In this document: positions 1 to 5,399 of the stretch, in pieces | How the letters are laid out: each line of letters begins with the position of its first letter | How positions within the stretch are numbered: position 1 is the stretch's first letter | Assembly: GCA_905236465.1 (NCBI GenBank) | Contig: CAJOQA010000117.1 | Coordinates: 1-8,431, forward strand | Source: an uncultured Treponema sp. | Lineage (GTDB): Bacteria > Spirochaetota > Spirochaetia > Treponematales > Treponemataceae | Reading direction: 5' to 3' | DNA length: 8,431 nt | Position numbers and translations under genes: made by a program | Notes under the pieces: generated by a model | Told to the model about the DNA's origin: nothing | The model's input: only the letters and a program-made list of their open reading frames with translations | Database searches by the model: none

Positions 1-677
1 ACGTGGCGGAACAAGACTACTGATTTTTTTAGTCCTTTTGCGTGAGCTGTGCGGACATAATCAGACCGTAAAACTTCTAGAACTGAAGCCCTTGTAAGGC
101 GGGAAATAGAAGAGAAGTAGGGGAGGGCCAAGGTTAATGAGGGGAGTATCAAGGTAACAAGTCCCGCCCTAGAATCAATCCAACCTGATGTGGGAAGCCA
201 CTTTAACTTTATTGCAAAAACTAGAACAGCCAATGGCCCTACTACGAAGAGGGGGATGGAAAGCCCTAAACTTGCAAATGACATAAAGGTGTAGTCTGCC
301 CAGGAATTTTGCTTTACGGCAGAAACCAAACCCGCGAGTGTTCCGCATACTAAGGCGATAAAAAGGGCTGTTATGCCAAGCAACATAGAGTTTGGCATGG
401 AAGCGCCGATGAGCTGGTTTACCGTGTAGTCCTTGTTTTTATAAGAAGGCCCTAAGTCTCCGTGTAACATGTCGAACATGTAGCGGGCATACTGTTTTAC
501 TAAAGGTTCGTCCATGCGGTACTTGTGCATAAGGTTTGCCATAACTTCTGGAGAGACTTTTTTTTCGCTGGAAAAAGGTCCGCCTGGTGCTATGCGCACA
601 ATAAAAAAACTGAAAGTAACGATAAGAAACATTGTAGGGATAAGACTTAAAAGTCTCTTAATAACGAATTTTCCCAT
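1..677 (-). CDS. oppB: Oligopeptide ABC transporter permease OppB (C-terminus cut by window edge)
   Basis: Inner-membrane permease that with OppC forms the channel of an oligopeptide importer fed by OppA and driven by OppD/OppF ATPases. The first 225 codons are visible, against about 305 in the family; the 3' end lies beyond the left edge. An N-terminal membrane segment at about residues 8-29 is followed by the family motif RIAPGGPF (28-35), a periplasmic stretch containing MDEPLVKQYARY (55-66) and HGDLGPSY (72-79), and further hydrophobic segments at about 97-120, 130-157 and 172-188. The cytoplasmic EAA-type loop that docks on the ATPase is at about 205-220 (SDYVRTAHAKGL). The start is ATG at 677, preceded by GGGAG six bases upstream. 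It follows oppA on the same strand but has its own promoter and leader. oppC, oppD and oppF probably follow off-window. Peptide specificity is inferred from the adjacent OppA. Confidence 0.93.
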   Translation of the reverse strand, partial: MGKFVIKRLLSLIPTMFLIVTFSFFIVRIAPGGPFSSEKKVSPEVMANLMHKYRMDEPLVKQYARYMFDMLHGDLGPSYKNKDYTVNQLIGASMPNSMLLGITALFIALVCGTLAGLVSAVKQNSWADYTFMSFASLGLSIPLFVVGPLAVLVFAIKLKWLPTSGWIDSRAGLVTLILPSLTLALPYFSSISRLTRASVLEVLRSDYVRTAHAKGLKKSVVLFRH

Positions 678-712
678 AAAAAACTCCCGAATCAAGGCCT
701 GTCTTTGGTTTT

Positions 713-758
713 GTTGTTGCATAAAATGCAATGTTCTTGTTGCGTTTCGTGCAATGTT
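713..758 (-). repeat. Two tandem 23-bp imperfect dyads in the oppB leader
   Basis: Read on the minus strand, two directly adjacent 23-bp units (758-736 and 735-713) share AACATTGCA, six variable bases, then GCAACAA. The downstream unit holds a perfect dyad TTGCAT-TTT-ATGCAA (717-731). The upstream unit holds an imperfect one, TTGC...GCAA (740-754). They lie just downstream of the predicted oppB start point. They could be a double operator for a dimeric regulator (23 bp is about two helical turns) or RNA hairpins in the leader. No regulator can be named from the sequence. Confidence 0.6.
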
Positions 759-773
759 ATGGACAGTCTAAAG

Positions 774-802
774 ATTTTAACACAAAAAAAAGCTCTTGAC
801 AA
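774..802 (-). promoter_or_regulatory. Predicted sigma-70-type promoter for oppB
   Basis: On the minus strand TTGTCA (802-797) and TAAAAT (779-774) are separated by exactly 17 bp that include a T8 run. Both boxes match consensus at five of six positions. The predicted start is near 767, giving a leader of about 90 nt that contains the tandem dyads. It lies downstream of the oppA terminator-like hairpin, so oppB and the following genes can be transcribed independently of oppA. Confidence 0.65.
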
Positions 803-903
803 GGTATAGTTTTTGAATTTTTAGAAAAAAGAAACGGGAGTTTGGGGGTGGGGTCAGATTCCGAACTTGATTCTGAATCTCGATTTCTATTGCTGTACTA
901 AAA

Positions 904-935
904 GGCTCTCCCCTGTTGAAATGACAGGGGGAGCT
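904..935 (-). terminator. Hairpin after oppA, probable terminator or attenuator
   Basis: Arms GCTCTCCCCTGT (905-916) and ACAGGGGGAGC (924-934) form an 11-bp stem with one bulged T and a 7-nt loop. On the oppA strand the stem is followed by CTTTT. It starts about 20 nt after the oppA stop. The U-run is short, so termination may be partial, which would fit the usual need for more binding protein than permease. The arms also resemble widespread REP-like 'CTGTCATTTC' palindromes, so it may be a repeat recruited as a terminator. Confidence 0.6.
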
Positions 936-955
936 ATGTTGTAGTGAAAAAGTTC

Positions 956-2548
956 CTATTTACGAGGTTTCAGGCCTACGTAGGGGTGCTTATCCAGAGT
1001 GTTCATGTACCAGCCGTCCCACTTGTCTGTGTCGATCATGTTCTTAGAGACATAGTAGTAAAGGGGAATGAAGGCCTGGTCCTGTGTAATCATGATGTCT
1101 TCCGCTGAGCGGAGGATTGCCATGCGTTCTGTTTGGTCATCACTTGTTGTTGCTTCTTTAAGAAGTCTATCAAATTCATCGTTCTTGTAGTGGCCGTCGT
1201 TGTTGCCCCAGTTACCGCTTCCACCATCGCTCTTGCAAAGTTCAAGGAAGTTTGATGGATCAAGGTAGTCACCTACCCAACCTGCACGAGAAATAAGGAA
1301 GTCATTGTCTTGTCTCTTTGCAAGGAATGTTGCCCATTCAAGGTTTTCAAGACTTACTTCAATACCAAGGTTTTCTTTCCACTGCTGCTGAATATATTCA
1401 GCTATTTTTTTGTGAGATTCGTTTGTATTGTAGATGATTGTAAGTTTTGGGAATCCCTGTCCATTTGGGTAACCTGCATCAGCAAGTAAATCCTGAGCTT
1501 CTAAGATGTTATATGGGTTTCCGATTGTTGGTGTGTAGCCATCCATTGGAGGAACAAAGGCATCAGCTGCAATCTGACCTGCACCAAGAACCTTTTCTAC
1601 AAGCTGCTGGCGGTCAATAGACTTTGCTAAAGCTTTACGTACTCGTACATCGCTAAGGATTGGATCAGTTACATTGAACTCATAGTAATATGATGCTAAC
1701 TGAGGAGAAACGTGGTAGTCATCACGTAGACGGATTTCGCCTAAAAGTTCTTCTGGAATGTTTGTGTCCCAGTCAAGTTCTCCACTCTTGTACTTGTTGT
1801 ATGCTGTTGTATCGTTTTCTATAGGAAGGAAAGTGATACGGTCAAGGAATACGTTTTCCTTGTTCCAGTATTTTTCGTTTGGAACTACAGTGATTCTTTC
1901 CTGTGGCTTCCATGATTCAAGGACAAAGGGACCGTTTCCTACAAAGTTCTCTGGCTTTGTCCAGTCATTGCCGAACTTTTCCATTGCGTGTAAAGGAAGC
2001 GGGCTGAATGAATAGTGAGCCATTACGTCTACTGCGTAAGGAATAGAACCTTCAAGCTGAACTTCAAGAGTCTGCTCGTCAATTGCTGTGACTCCCAATG
2101 TTTCAGGGCCGGCTTTGCCAGCATTGTAATCGGTACCGCCCTTTATGATTGCAGCAGGCATGTATGCGTATTCAGCAGCTGTTTCGGGTGAAAGGTAGTA
2201 GCGCCATGAATCTACGAATGTTTGTGCTGTAATGGGAGTGCCGTCACTCCATTCTGTCTTTCTTAAGTGATAGGTTAGAACTGTTCCGTCTTCTGAATGG
2301 TCCCAGCTTTCTGCAACTCCAGGAACTGCCTTACATGTTTTTGGGTCGTATGCAACAAGCCCTTCAAAAAGAGCTGTGTAAATGCGGTCTTCCGGTATAC
2401 CCTGAATTTTTGATGGGTCAAGGGACTGTGGTTCTGCTCCATTTGCCAAGATAAACTCTGCTCCGCTTGATTTTGCGCCTTTTGCGCAGGAGGTGAGTGC
2501 TAAAAGTACTGCTCCGGCAACAAGTGCGCTTACTAAACTTTTCTTCAT
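956..2548 (-). CDS. oppA: Peptide ABC transporter substrate-binding lipoprotein OppA
   Basis: Solute-binding protein family 5 (530 aa, usual length about 520-560) that captures peptides outside the cytoplasmic membrane and delivers them to OppBC. Residues 1-20 are a lipoprotein signal peptide with lipobox LTSC, so Cys21 is the predicted lipidated residue. Close after it come GAEPQSLDPSKIQGIPED and LFEGLVAYDP, then AESWDHSEDGTVLTYHLRK and WSDGTPITAQTFVDSWRYY, all very similar to the start of enterobacterial OppA. NGPFVLESWKP and NEKYWN are the conserved SBP_5 core. The start ATG at 2548 has GGAGG five bases upstream. It lies upstream of oppB on the same strand, the usual binding-protein-first order. 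The family also holds nickel, dipeptide and murein-peptide binders; resemblance to OppA proper makes oligopeptides the best call, but ligand choice is inferred. Confidence 0.95.
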   Translation of the reverse strand: MKKSLVSALVAGAVLLALTSCAKGAKSSGAEFILANGAEPQSLDPSKIQGIPEDRIYTALFEGLVAYDPKTCKAVPGVAESWDHSEDGTVLTYHLRKTEWSDGTPITAQTFVDSWRYYLSPETAAEYAYMPAAIIKGGTDYNAGKAGPETLGVTAIDEQTLEVQLEGSIPYAVDVMAHYSFSPLPLHAMEKFGNDWTKPENFVGNGPFVLESWKPQERITVVPNEKYWNKENVFLDRITFLPIENDTTAYNKYKSGELDWDTNIPEELLGEIRLRDDYHVSPQLASYYYEFNVTDPILSDVRVRKALAKSIDRQQLVEKVLGAGQIAADAFVPPMDGYTPTIGNPYNILEAQDLLADAGYPNGQGFPKLTIIYNTNESHKKIAEYIQQQWKENLGIEVSLENLEWATFLAKRQDNDFLISRAGWVGDYLDPSNFLELCKSDGGSGNWGNNDGHYKNDEFDRLLKEATTSDDQTERMAILRSAEDIMITQDQAFIPLYYYVSKNMIDTDKWDGWYMNTLDKHPYVGLKPRK

Positions 2549-2574
2549 AGAAGCCTCCGTTAAAAACTGCGGCT

Positions 2575-2604
2575 AGTTTAGCATAATTAGGCAAAAGTTT
2601 TCAA
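2575..2604 (-). promoter_or_regulatory. Predicted promoter for oppA
   Basis: Minus-strand TTGAAA (2604-2599), an 18-bp spacer and TAAACT (2580-2575). The -10 box is preceded by TGC, making it an extended -10. It lies about 27 bp upstream of the oppA start, so the leader would be short and contain only the GGAGG ribosome site. Confidence 0.5.
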
Positions 2605-2636
2605 TATCTGCTCTTTTTTTTTAGTTTGTGTGAATT

Positions 2637-2664
2637 TTGACACTATCGAAAAAATTTGTATAGT
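2637..2664 (+). promoter_or_regulatory. Divergent plus-strand promoter running into repeat A
   Basis: A consensus TTGACA (2637-2642), 16-bp spacer and TATAGT (2659-2664), facing away from oppA. The predicted start is near 2671, about 20 bp before repeat copy A. No intact gene follows, so this may be the promoter of a gene whose 5' end was replaced by the repeat, or the promoter of a non-coding transcript. Confidence 0.5.
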
Positions 2665-2690
2665 AGATTAACTTGAAATTTATACATTAT

Positions 2691-2776
2691 CATCATCGTC
2701 ATGTTGAGCGTAGCGAAACATCTAGTGTTTGCGTGGCAAACCAAGATTCTTCGCCTTTTGGCTCAGACAATGATAA
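2691..2776 (+). repeat. Dispersed repeat copy A (HVERSETS type), inverted relative to copies B and C
   Basis: Positions 2698-2725 (GTCATGTTGAGCG then TAGCGAAACATCTAG) match the reverse complement of copies B and C at 26 of 28 positions. A small hairpin GTTTGC-GTG-GCAAAC (2727-2741) follows, then a segment resembling the common bacterial repeat 'AGATTCTTCGCC..GGCTCAGA..ATGA'. It translates to pieces such as HVERSETS and QDSSPFGS, which turn up as spurious N-termini in many genomes. The family resemblance is from memory; the match to copies B and C is visible here. Confidence 0.75.
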
Positions 2777-3470
2777 CGCAACCTATCAATCATTGTGCGG
2801 TTCCTCATCTTCTGCTCCAAATGTAATTGTAGGAATACTAAAAGAGCTTGCACTTGGTGGAAATCTTAGCGACTTTAGCTATAACGGAAGCACCATCGAT
2901 GTAAATGAAACGATGTCAAAGCGACAATTTGAGAATGCAGGAGAGTTGGAAATAACAGTTAAAAAACTTTATGCGGAATTAATTGATGATGACACCGCAT
3001 ACATCTATTCATAATCAACAACTAATCTCGATAATGAATATATTTATTTTATTTTAAAATGCACTAAAAGCAGCGTTCCTGGTATAGTCAACACTGAGCT
3101 TTTTATGCCTATGGGAGAAGAAGATGCATATCTTGAATTTGTTGTTGAGGCTTCTAAGCGGACAAGATTCAGTTTTACAGGTAGTAACCGCCTAATTACC
3201 TTGTCAACTGTAACTTCAGACAACATAATAGAATATTGGGATGACGATTCAACAAAAATGACCTTATTATCTGAGTTTGGTGACTATACGGGGGCAAAAT
3301 CAATAGAAAACGAATGTGCCTATCTATATCTTTGGGACAAATCAGGAACAGTTGTGGCTGTTAAAGATATAAACGCAAATACTGAGTCTGAGTGGAGCTA
3401 TGGCAGCAACGATAGCAACTTACTTTCAAACTACATATATCTAGCTACTAAGGCTAGCACAGCCCATGAA

Positions 3471-3500
3471 AACTTTCAAAAACTTTCAAAAACTTTCAAA
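3471..3500 (+). repeat. Three perfect tandem copies of a 10-bp unit
   Basis: AACTTTCAAA is repeated three times without mismatch inside the 3' end of the decayed ORF. Because 10 is not a multiple of three, each gain or loss changes frame. Two or five copies would join the body to a 22-residue tail ending at 3570; three copies truncate it at 3518. Confidence 0.9.
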
Positions 3501-3586
3501 ACCAACAGCTGCTATTGAAAATCTAAATTCCCGTATTCAACAATGGATTTCAAGTAACTGTTTAGACTGACGTCACTCAAGGACCA

Positions 3587-3740
3587 TGCTAAGTGGCAGC
3601 GACGAGGCACGTTATCCACTTAGCAATAGCACTTTTCATTGTAGCAGACAAAATGTACCGCTAGATGTTTCGCTTAGCTCAACATGACATCTATGCTCAA
3701 CATACTTAGCACCAGCAATATCACTAAAAGTTCCTTTCAA
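3587..3740 (+). repeat. Dispersed repeat copy B
   Basis: Positions 3606-3727 match copy C at 5091-5212 over 122 bp with two mismatches (3634 and 3721). Homology extends upstream to TGCTAAGTG after a 6-bp indel, and downstream to CTAAAA-TTCCTT after an indel. The left end contains a perfect 10-bp inverted repeat TGCTAAGTGG/CCACTTAGCA (3587-3596 and 3616-3625). Between 3661 and 3688 it carries the HVELSETS-coding core. It separates the decayed ORF from the AT-rich module. Confidence 0.9.
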
Positions 3741-3752
3741 TTTGTGCAACTA

Positions 3753-3781
3753 TTGACATAATTTTAAATAAAATATATATT
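3753..3781 (+). promoter_or_regulatory. Predicted promoter for the AT-rich lipoprotein module
   Basis: Consensus TTGACA (3753-3758), 17-bp AT-only spacer, TATATT (3776-3781). The start would be near 3788 and the first gene begins at 3807 after GGAGA. The module carries its own promoter immediately after repeat B, so it does not depend on where it is inserted. Confidence 0.65.
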
Positions 3782-3806
3782 ATTTTTAAGTTTATATGGA
3801 GATAGT

Positions 3807-4561
3807 ATGATAAAAAAAATTTTATTAGGAATTGTGTTTGCGGTTTTATTCTGTTTGACGTCTTGCAGTAATCTTGTAAAAGATTGTAGTTCTCAAAAAA
3901 AAATTGTTAGATAACTATAATTTTGGAGTATATTCTGATATTTCAGAATCTTTTTCTGAAATTTTGAAATATCAAGGAAGTTTAACTGAAAAATCAAGAA
4001 ATCTTTTTTCTGCTGATTCTGACAATAATGATTCCTATTATTTTTTTGATATTGAAGATGGTATGTCCTCTGCTGTTTTTCTTATTGAAAATGGGTATAT
4101 AACAGATGTTGCTTTTTCGTATATACAAGAAATTGAAAATTCTTTAGGTTGTGCAGAAAATTCTTTAGAAGATATTTTTGATGCTATATCTGAGATAGAA
4201 ATTCGAGCTTTGGGAAATTTGGAAGGTAAAGATTTGGATAACGTAATGTATTACGCTGAGATTTCAAAGTCTTCATTAGAGTATTTCTGTTCTGAATGTG
4301 ATTTATCTGAAAGTAGAGGAATTTTTTCTAGGATTAGAAAAAAGATACCGAAAAAAATACAATGTGCTGTGATTTCTGCTGCAGCAGGAGCTGTTGTTGG
4401 CGGAATTATAGGTGTTGGCATTGGTAGTGTTGCAAATTTTCCTGTTGTAGGACAGACAGGTTTCTGGAGCATTAGCTCTTGCTATTCCTACTGGAATTGC
4501 TTCAGGGAAAGCTGGATATGATGAGGAAAGTATATGCATAAGAATTCCCTTTGTTTCCTAA
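3807..4561 (+). pseudogene. Lipoprotein with glycine-rich C-terminus, interrupted by an A9 tract and a second frameshift
   Basis: ATG at 3807 follows GGAGA and opens a lipoprotein signal peptide with lipobox LTSC (predicted lipidated Cys20). The frame then stops at TAA 3912, just after an A9 run (3896-3904). Reading one A fewer gives SSQKKLLDNYNFGVYSDI and continues in frame for about 185 codons. Near the end, CAVISAAAGAVVGGIIGVG is a Gly/Ala-rich membrane or glycine-zipper segment. The frame then degenerates into a Trp/Cys/Tyr-rich tail ending at 4521. A further +1 shift near 4461-4466 restores GALALAIPTGIASGKAGYDE and ends at TAA 4559-4561, overlapping the next gene by 28 bp. The restored product would be about 250 aa: lipid anchor, acidic helical body, Lys/Arg-rich hinge (RIRKKIPKK), glycine-rich C-terminus. 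Architecture loosely recalls small Bacteroidota lipoproteins of unknown function. No function is assigned. It may be a pseudogene, a phase-variable or slippage-dependent gene, or an assembly artefact. Confidence 0.6.
3896..3904 (+). repeat. A9 homopolymer within the lipoprotein gene
   Basis: Nine consecutive A residues separate the signal-peptide frame from the body frame. Eight or eleven A residues would fuse the two; nine stops at 3912 and ten stops at a TAG eight bases downstream of the tract. A tract of this length is prone to replication slippage and to RNA-polymerase slippage. Confidence 0.85.
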
Positions 4562-5028
4562 TAATTTCTTTATTGCTTTGTTTTCCTTCCTTTTGTTATG
4601 GACAAGAAGATGAGGTTGTGCAAGATAAAAGTGTTTGTATTGATAGACAGTTTGATTTTTCTAATTTACTTATACATCAAGATTCCCTTACAGGTTTCCA
4701 TTCTTATCAGTATATTGATGGAACAAAATTCTCTTATTGGGCTGTTAATAAAATCTTAAAAAATCTTGAAGTTAATAGACCTCTATTAAAGAAGACTAAA
4801 TTTTGGGAAATTATGACTTATGTGTCTATAGGTGTTGGTGTCGGAACTGTGTGTGGAGTTCCTCATTTTACAGATAACGAGGATATTCATACCCTTAGTA
4901 TTGCAGGTGGAATTGTTTGCTTTTGCTCAATGGTAATGTTTAGTCATTTTAGAGATTCCTACCAGTCCCGTGCGGTTGATAATTATAATCTGTATATTTT
5001 ACAACTTGATAATGAAAACCCTGATTAA
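4534..5028 (+). CDS. Small exported hypothetical protein with two membrane segments
   Basis: A 164-residue protein of unknown function. Residues 1-23 form a Sec-type signal peptide or N-terminal anchor (NSLCFLIISLLLCFPSFCYG), probably cut before Gln24. An acidic to neutral exterior stretch follows, with YQYIDGTKFSYWAVNKIL near residues 58-76. Then two Gly-rich hydrophobic segments occur at about 99-116 (YVSIGVGVGTVCGV) and 124-142 (LSIAGGIVCFCSMVMF), ending in a short tail RAVDNYNLYI. The start ATG at 4534 is preceded by GAGG seven bases upstream. It lies in the restored 3' end of the lipoprotein gene, suggesting translational coupling. Codons are AT-rich like the neighbour's and unlike aroF or mglB, consistent with transfer as a unit. 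The two-Gly-rich-segment layout resembles small exported Bacteroidota proteins as I remember them; that is a recollection, not a match. Confidence 0.75.
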   Translation: MHKNSLCFLIISLLLCFPSFCYGQEDEVVQDKSVCIDRQFDFSNLLIHQDSLTGFHSYQYIDGTKFSYWAVNKILKNLEVNRPLLKKTKFWEIMTYVSIGVGVGTVCGVPHFTDNEDIHTLSIAGGIVCFCSMVMFSHFRDSYQSRAVDNYNLYILQLDNENPD

Positions 5029-5065
5029 AAAATAGTGTCGCATTTTCGAGGTTTCCACAACTAAC

Positions 5066-5247
5066 TGCTAAGTGCTAGCGTCATCGACCTGGCACGTTAT
5101 CCACTTAGCAATAGCACTGTTCATTGTAGCAGACAAAATGTACCGCTAGATGTTTCGCTTAGCTCAACATGACATCTATGCTCAACATACTTAGCACCAG
5201 CAATAACACTAATCATCGTAGCAAACAAACTAAAACTTCCTTGCCAA
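5066..5247 (+). repeat. Dispersed repeat copy C
   Basis: Direct repeat of copy B (122 bp, two mismatches at 5119 and 5206), located just after the small exported gene. Its left end has a 9-bp inverted repeat TGCTAAGTG/CACTTAGCA (5066-5074, 5102-5110), with a longer interior than in copy B. It also carries an internal duplication: CTTAGCAATAGCACT..TCATTGTAGCAGACAAA near 5104-5136 recurs in diverged form at about 5190-5228. B and C together bracket the AT-rich two-gene module. Confidence 0.9.
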
Positions 5248-5255
5248 AAGTAAAA

Positions 5256-5282
5256 GCGCCATGAAGGGCGCGTATTAGCGCC
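5256..5282. repeat. Alternating GCGCC/GGCGC inverted repeats
   Basis: GCGCC (5256-5260), GGCGC (5267-5271) and GCGCC (5278-5282) allow two mutually exclusive 5-bp GC-only hairpins that share the middle arm. They sit between repeat C and the large palindrome and may belong to the same repetitive element. This covers part of the gene-free stretch 5029-5399. Confidence 0.6.
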
Positions 5283-5320
5283 TGCAGAAAAGAAAGCAAC
5301 TTGTTGCTTTCTTTTCTGCA
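5283..5320. repeat. Perfect 38-bp inverted repeat (18-bp arms)
   Basis: TGCAGAAAAGAAAGCAAC (5283-5300) is followed by TT and its exact reverse complement (5303-5320). It is purine-rich on one arm and pyrimidine-rich on the other. It lacks a GC-rich stem base and a trailing U-run, so it is not a textbook terminator, though it may stop transcription or mark an insertion. Confidence 0.9.
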
Positions 5321-5322
5321 AT

Positions 5323-5355
5323 CAAAACAAAAATCCAGGATGGATTTTTGTTTTG
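5323..5355. repeat. Second perfect inverted repeat (15-bp arms)
   Basis: CAAAACAAAAATCCA (5323-5337), loop GGA, and the exact reverse complement (5341-5355). It lies two bases after the 38-bp palindrome and seven bases before the -35 box of the aromatic operon. It may insulate aroF-tyrA from transcription entering from the insert. Confidence 0.9.
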
Positions 5356-5361
5356 CCTCTA

Positions 5362-5390
5362 TTGACAGAAACATTAAAATCTGCTACCAT
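5362..5390 (+). promoter_or_regulatory. Predicted promoter of the aromatic leader-aroF-tyrA operon
   Basis: Consensus TTGACA (5362-5367), 17-bp spacer, TACCAT (5385-5390) preceded by TGC as an extended -10. The predicted start is near A5397, only about three bases before the leader ATG, so the transcript may be nearly leaderless. Confidence 0.7.
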
Positions 5391-5399
5391 ACAATTATT

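Larger units (their letters stand above)
2673..3570 (+). pseudogene. Decayed ORF of unknown function, with in-frame stop and a frameshifting 10-bp repeat
   Basis: I do not recognise this protein. One reading frame runs from a TTG at 2673 through 3518 and is interrupted only by TAA at 3012-3014. Both sides of that stop look like one protein: DDDTAYIYS before it, TTNLDNEYIYFILKC after it. The first ~34 codons come from repeat A, so the original N-terminus is probably lost; native-looking sequence starts near 2777. At 3471-3500 the decamer AACTTTCAAA occurs three times in tandem. As present, the frame ends at TGA 3516. With two copies it would continue PTAAIENLNSRIQQWI... to TGA at 3568-3570, a more natural ending. 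The product would be soluble, acidic, rich in Ser/Asn/Asp and Tyr, with no clear membrane segment. It could instead be two short expressed ORFs, but the shared frame across the stop argues for decay. Confidence 0.6.

Noticed and set aside
514..771. An 85-codon plus-strand ORF opposite oppB
   Set aside because: It is antisense to a clear OppB coding sequence and its promoter/leader, with no recognisable product.
796..824. TTGACA on the plus strand at 796-801 as a promoter
   Set aside because: No acceptable -10 box lies 16-18 bp downstream, and no plus-strand gene follows; the same bases serve the minus-strand oppB promoter.
3471..3500. The 10-bp tandem repeats as a CRISPR or iteron array
   Set aside because: Only three contiguous copies with no spacers, and no origin features or replication gene nearby.
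3587..3740. Repeat copies B and C as canonical integron attC sites
   Set aside because: I looked for paired RYYYAAC and GTTRRRY core boxes at the ends of the dyads and did not find them; the arms contain TAAGT/ACTTA instead, and no integrase is in the window.
5121..5321. A 66-codon minus-strand ORF containing HVELSETSS
   Set aside because: It lies entirely within the dispersed repeat and the palindrome, has no ribosome site, and is the usual translation artefact of this repeat family.
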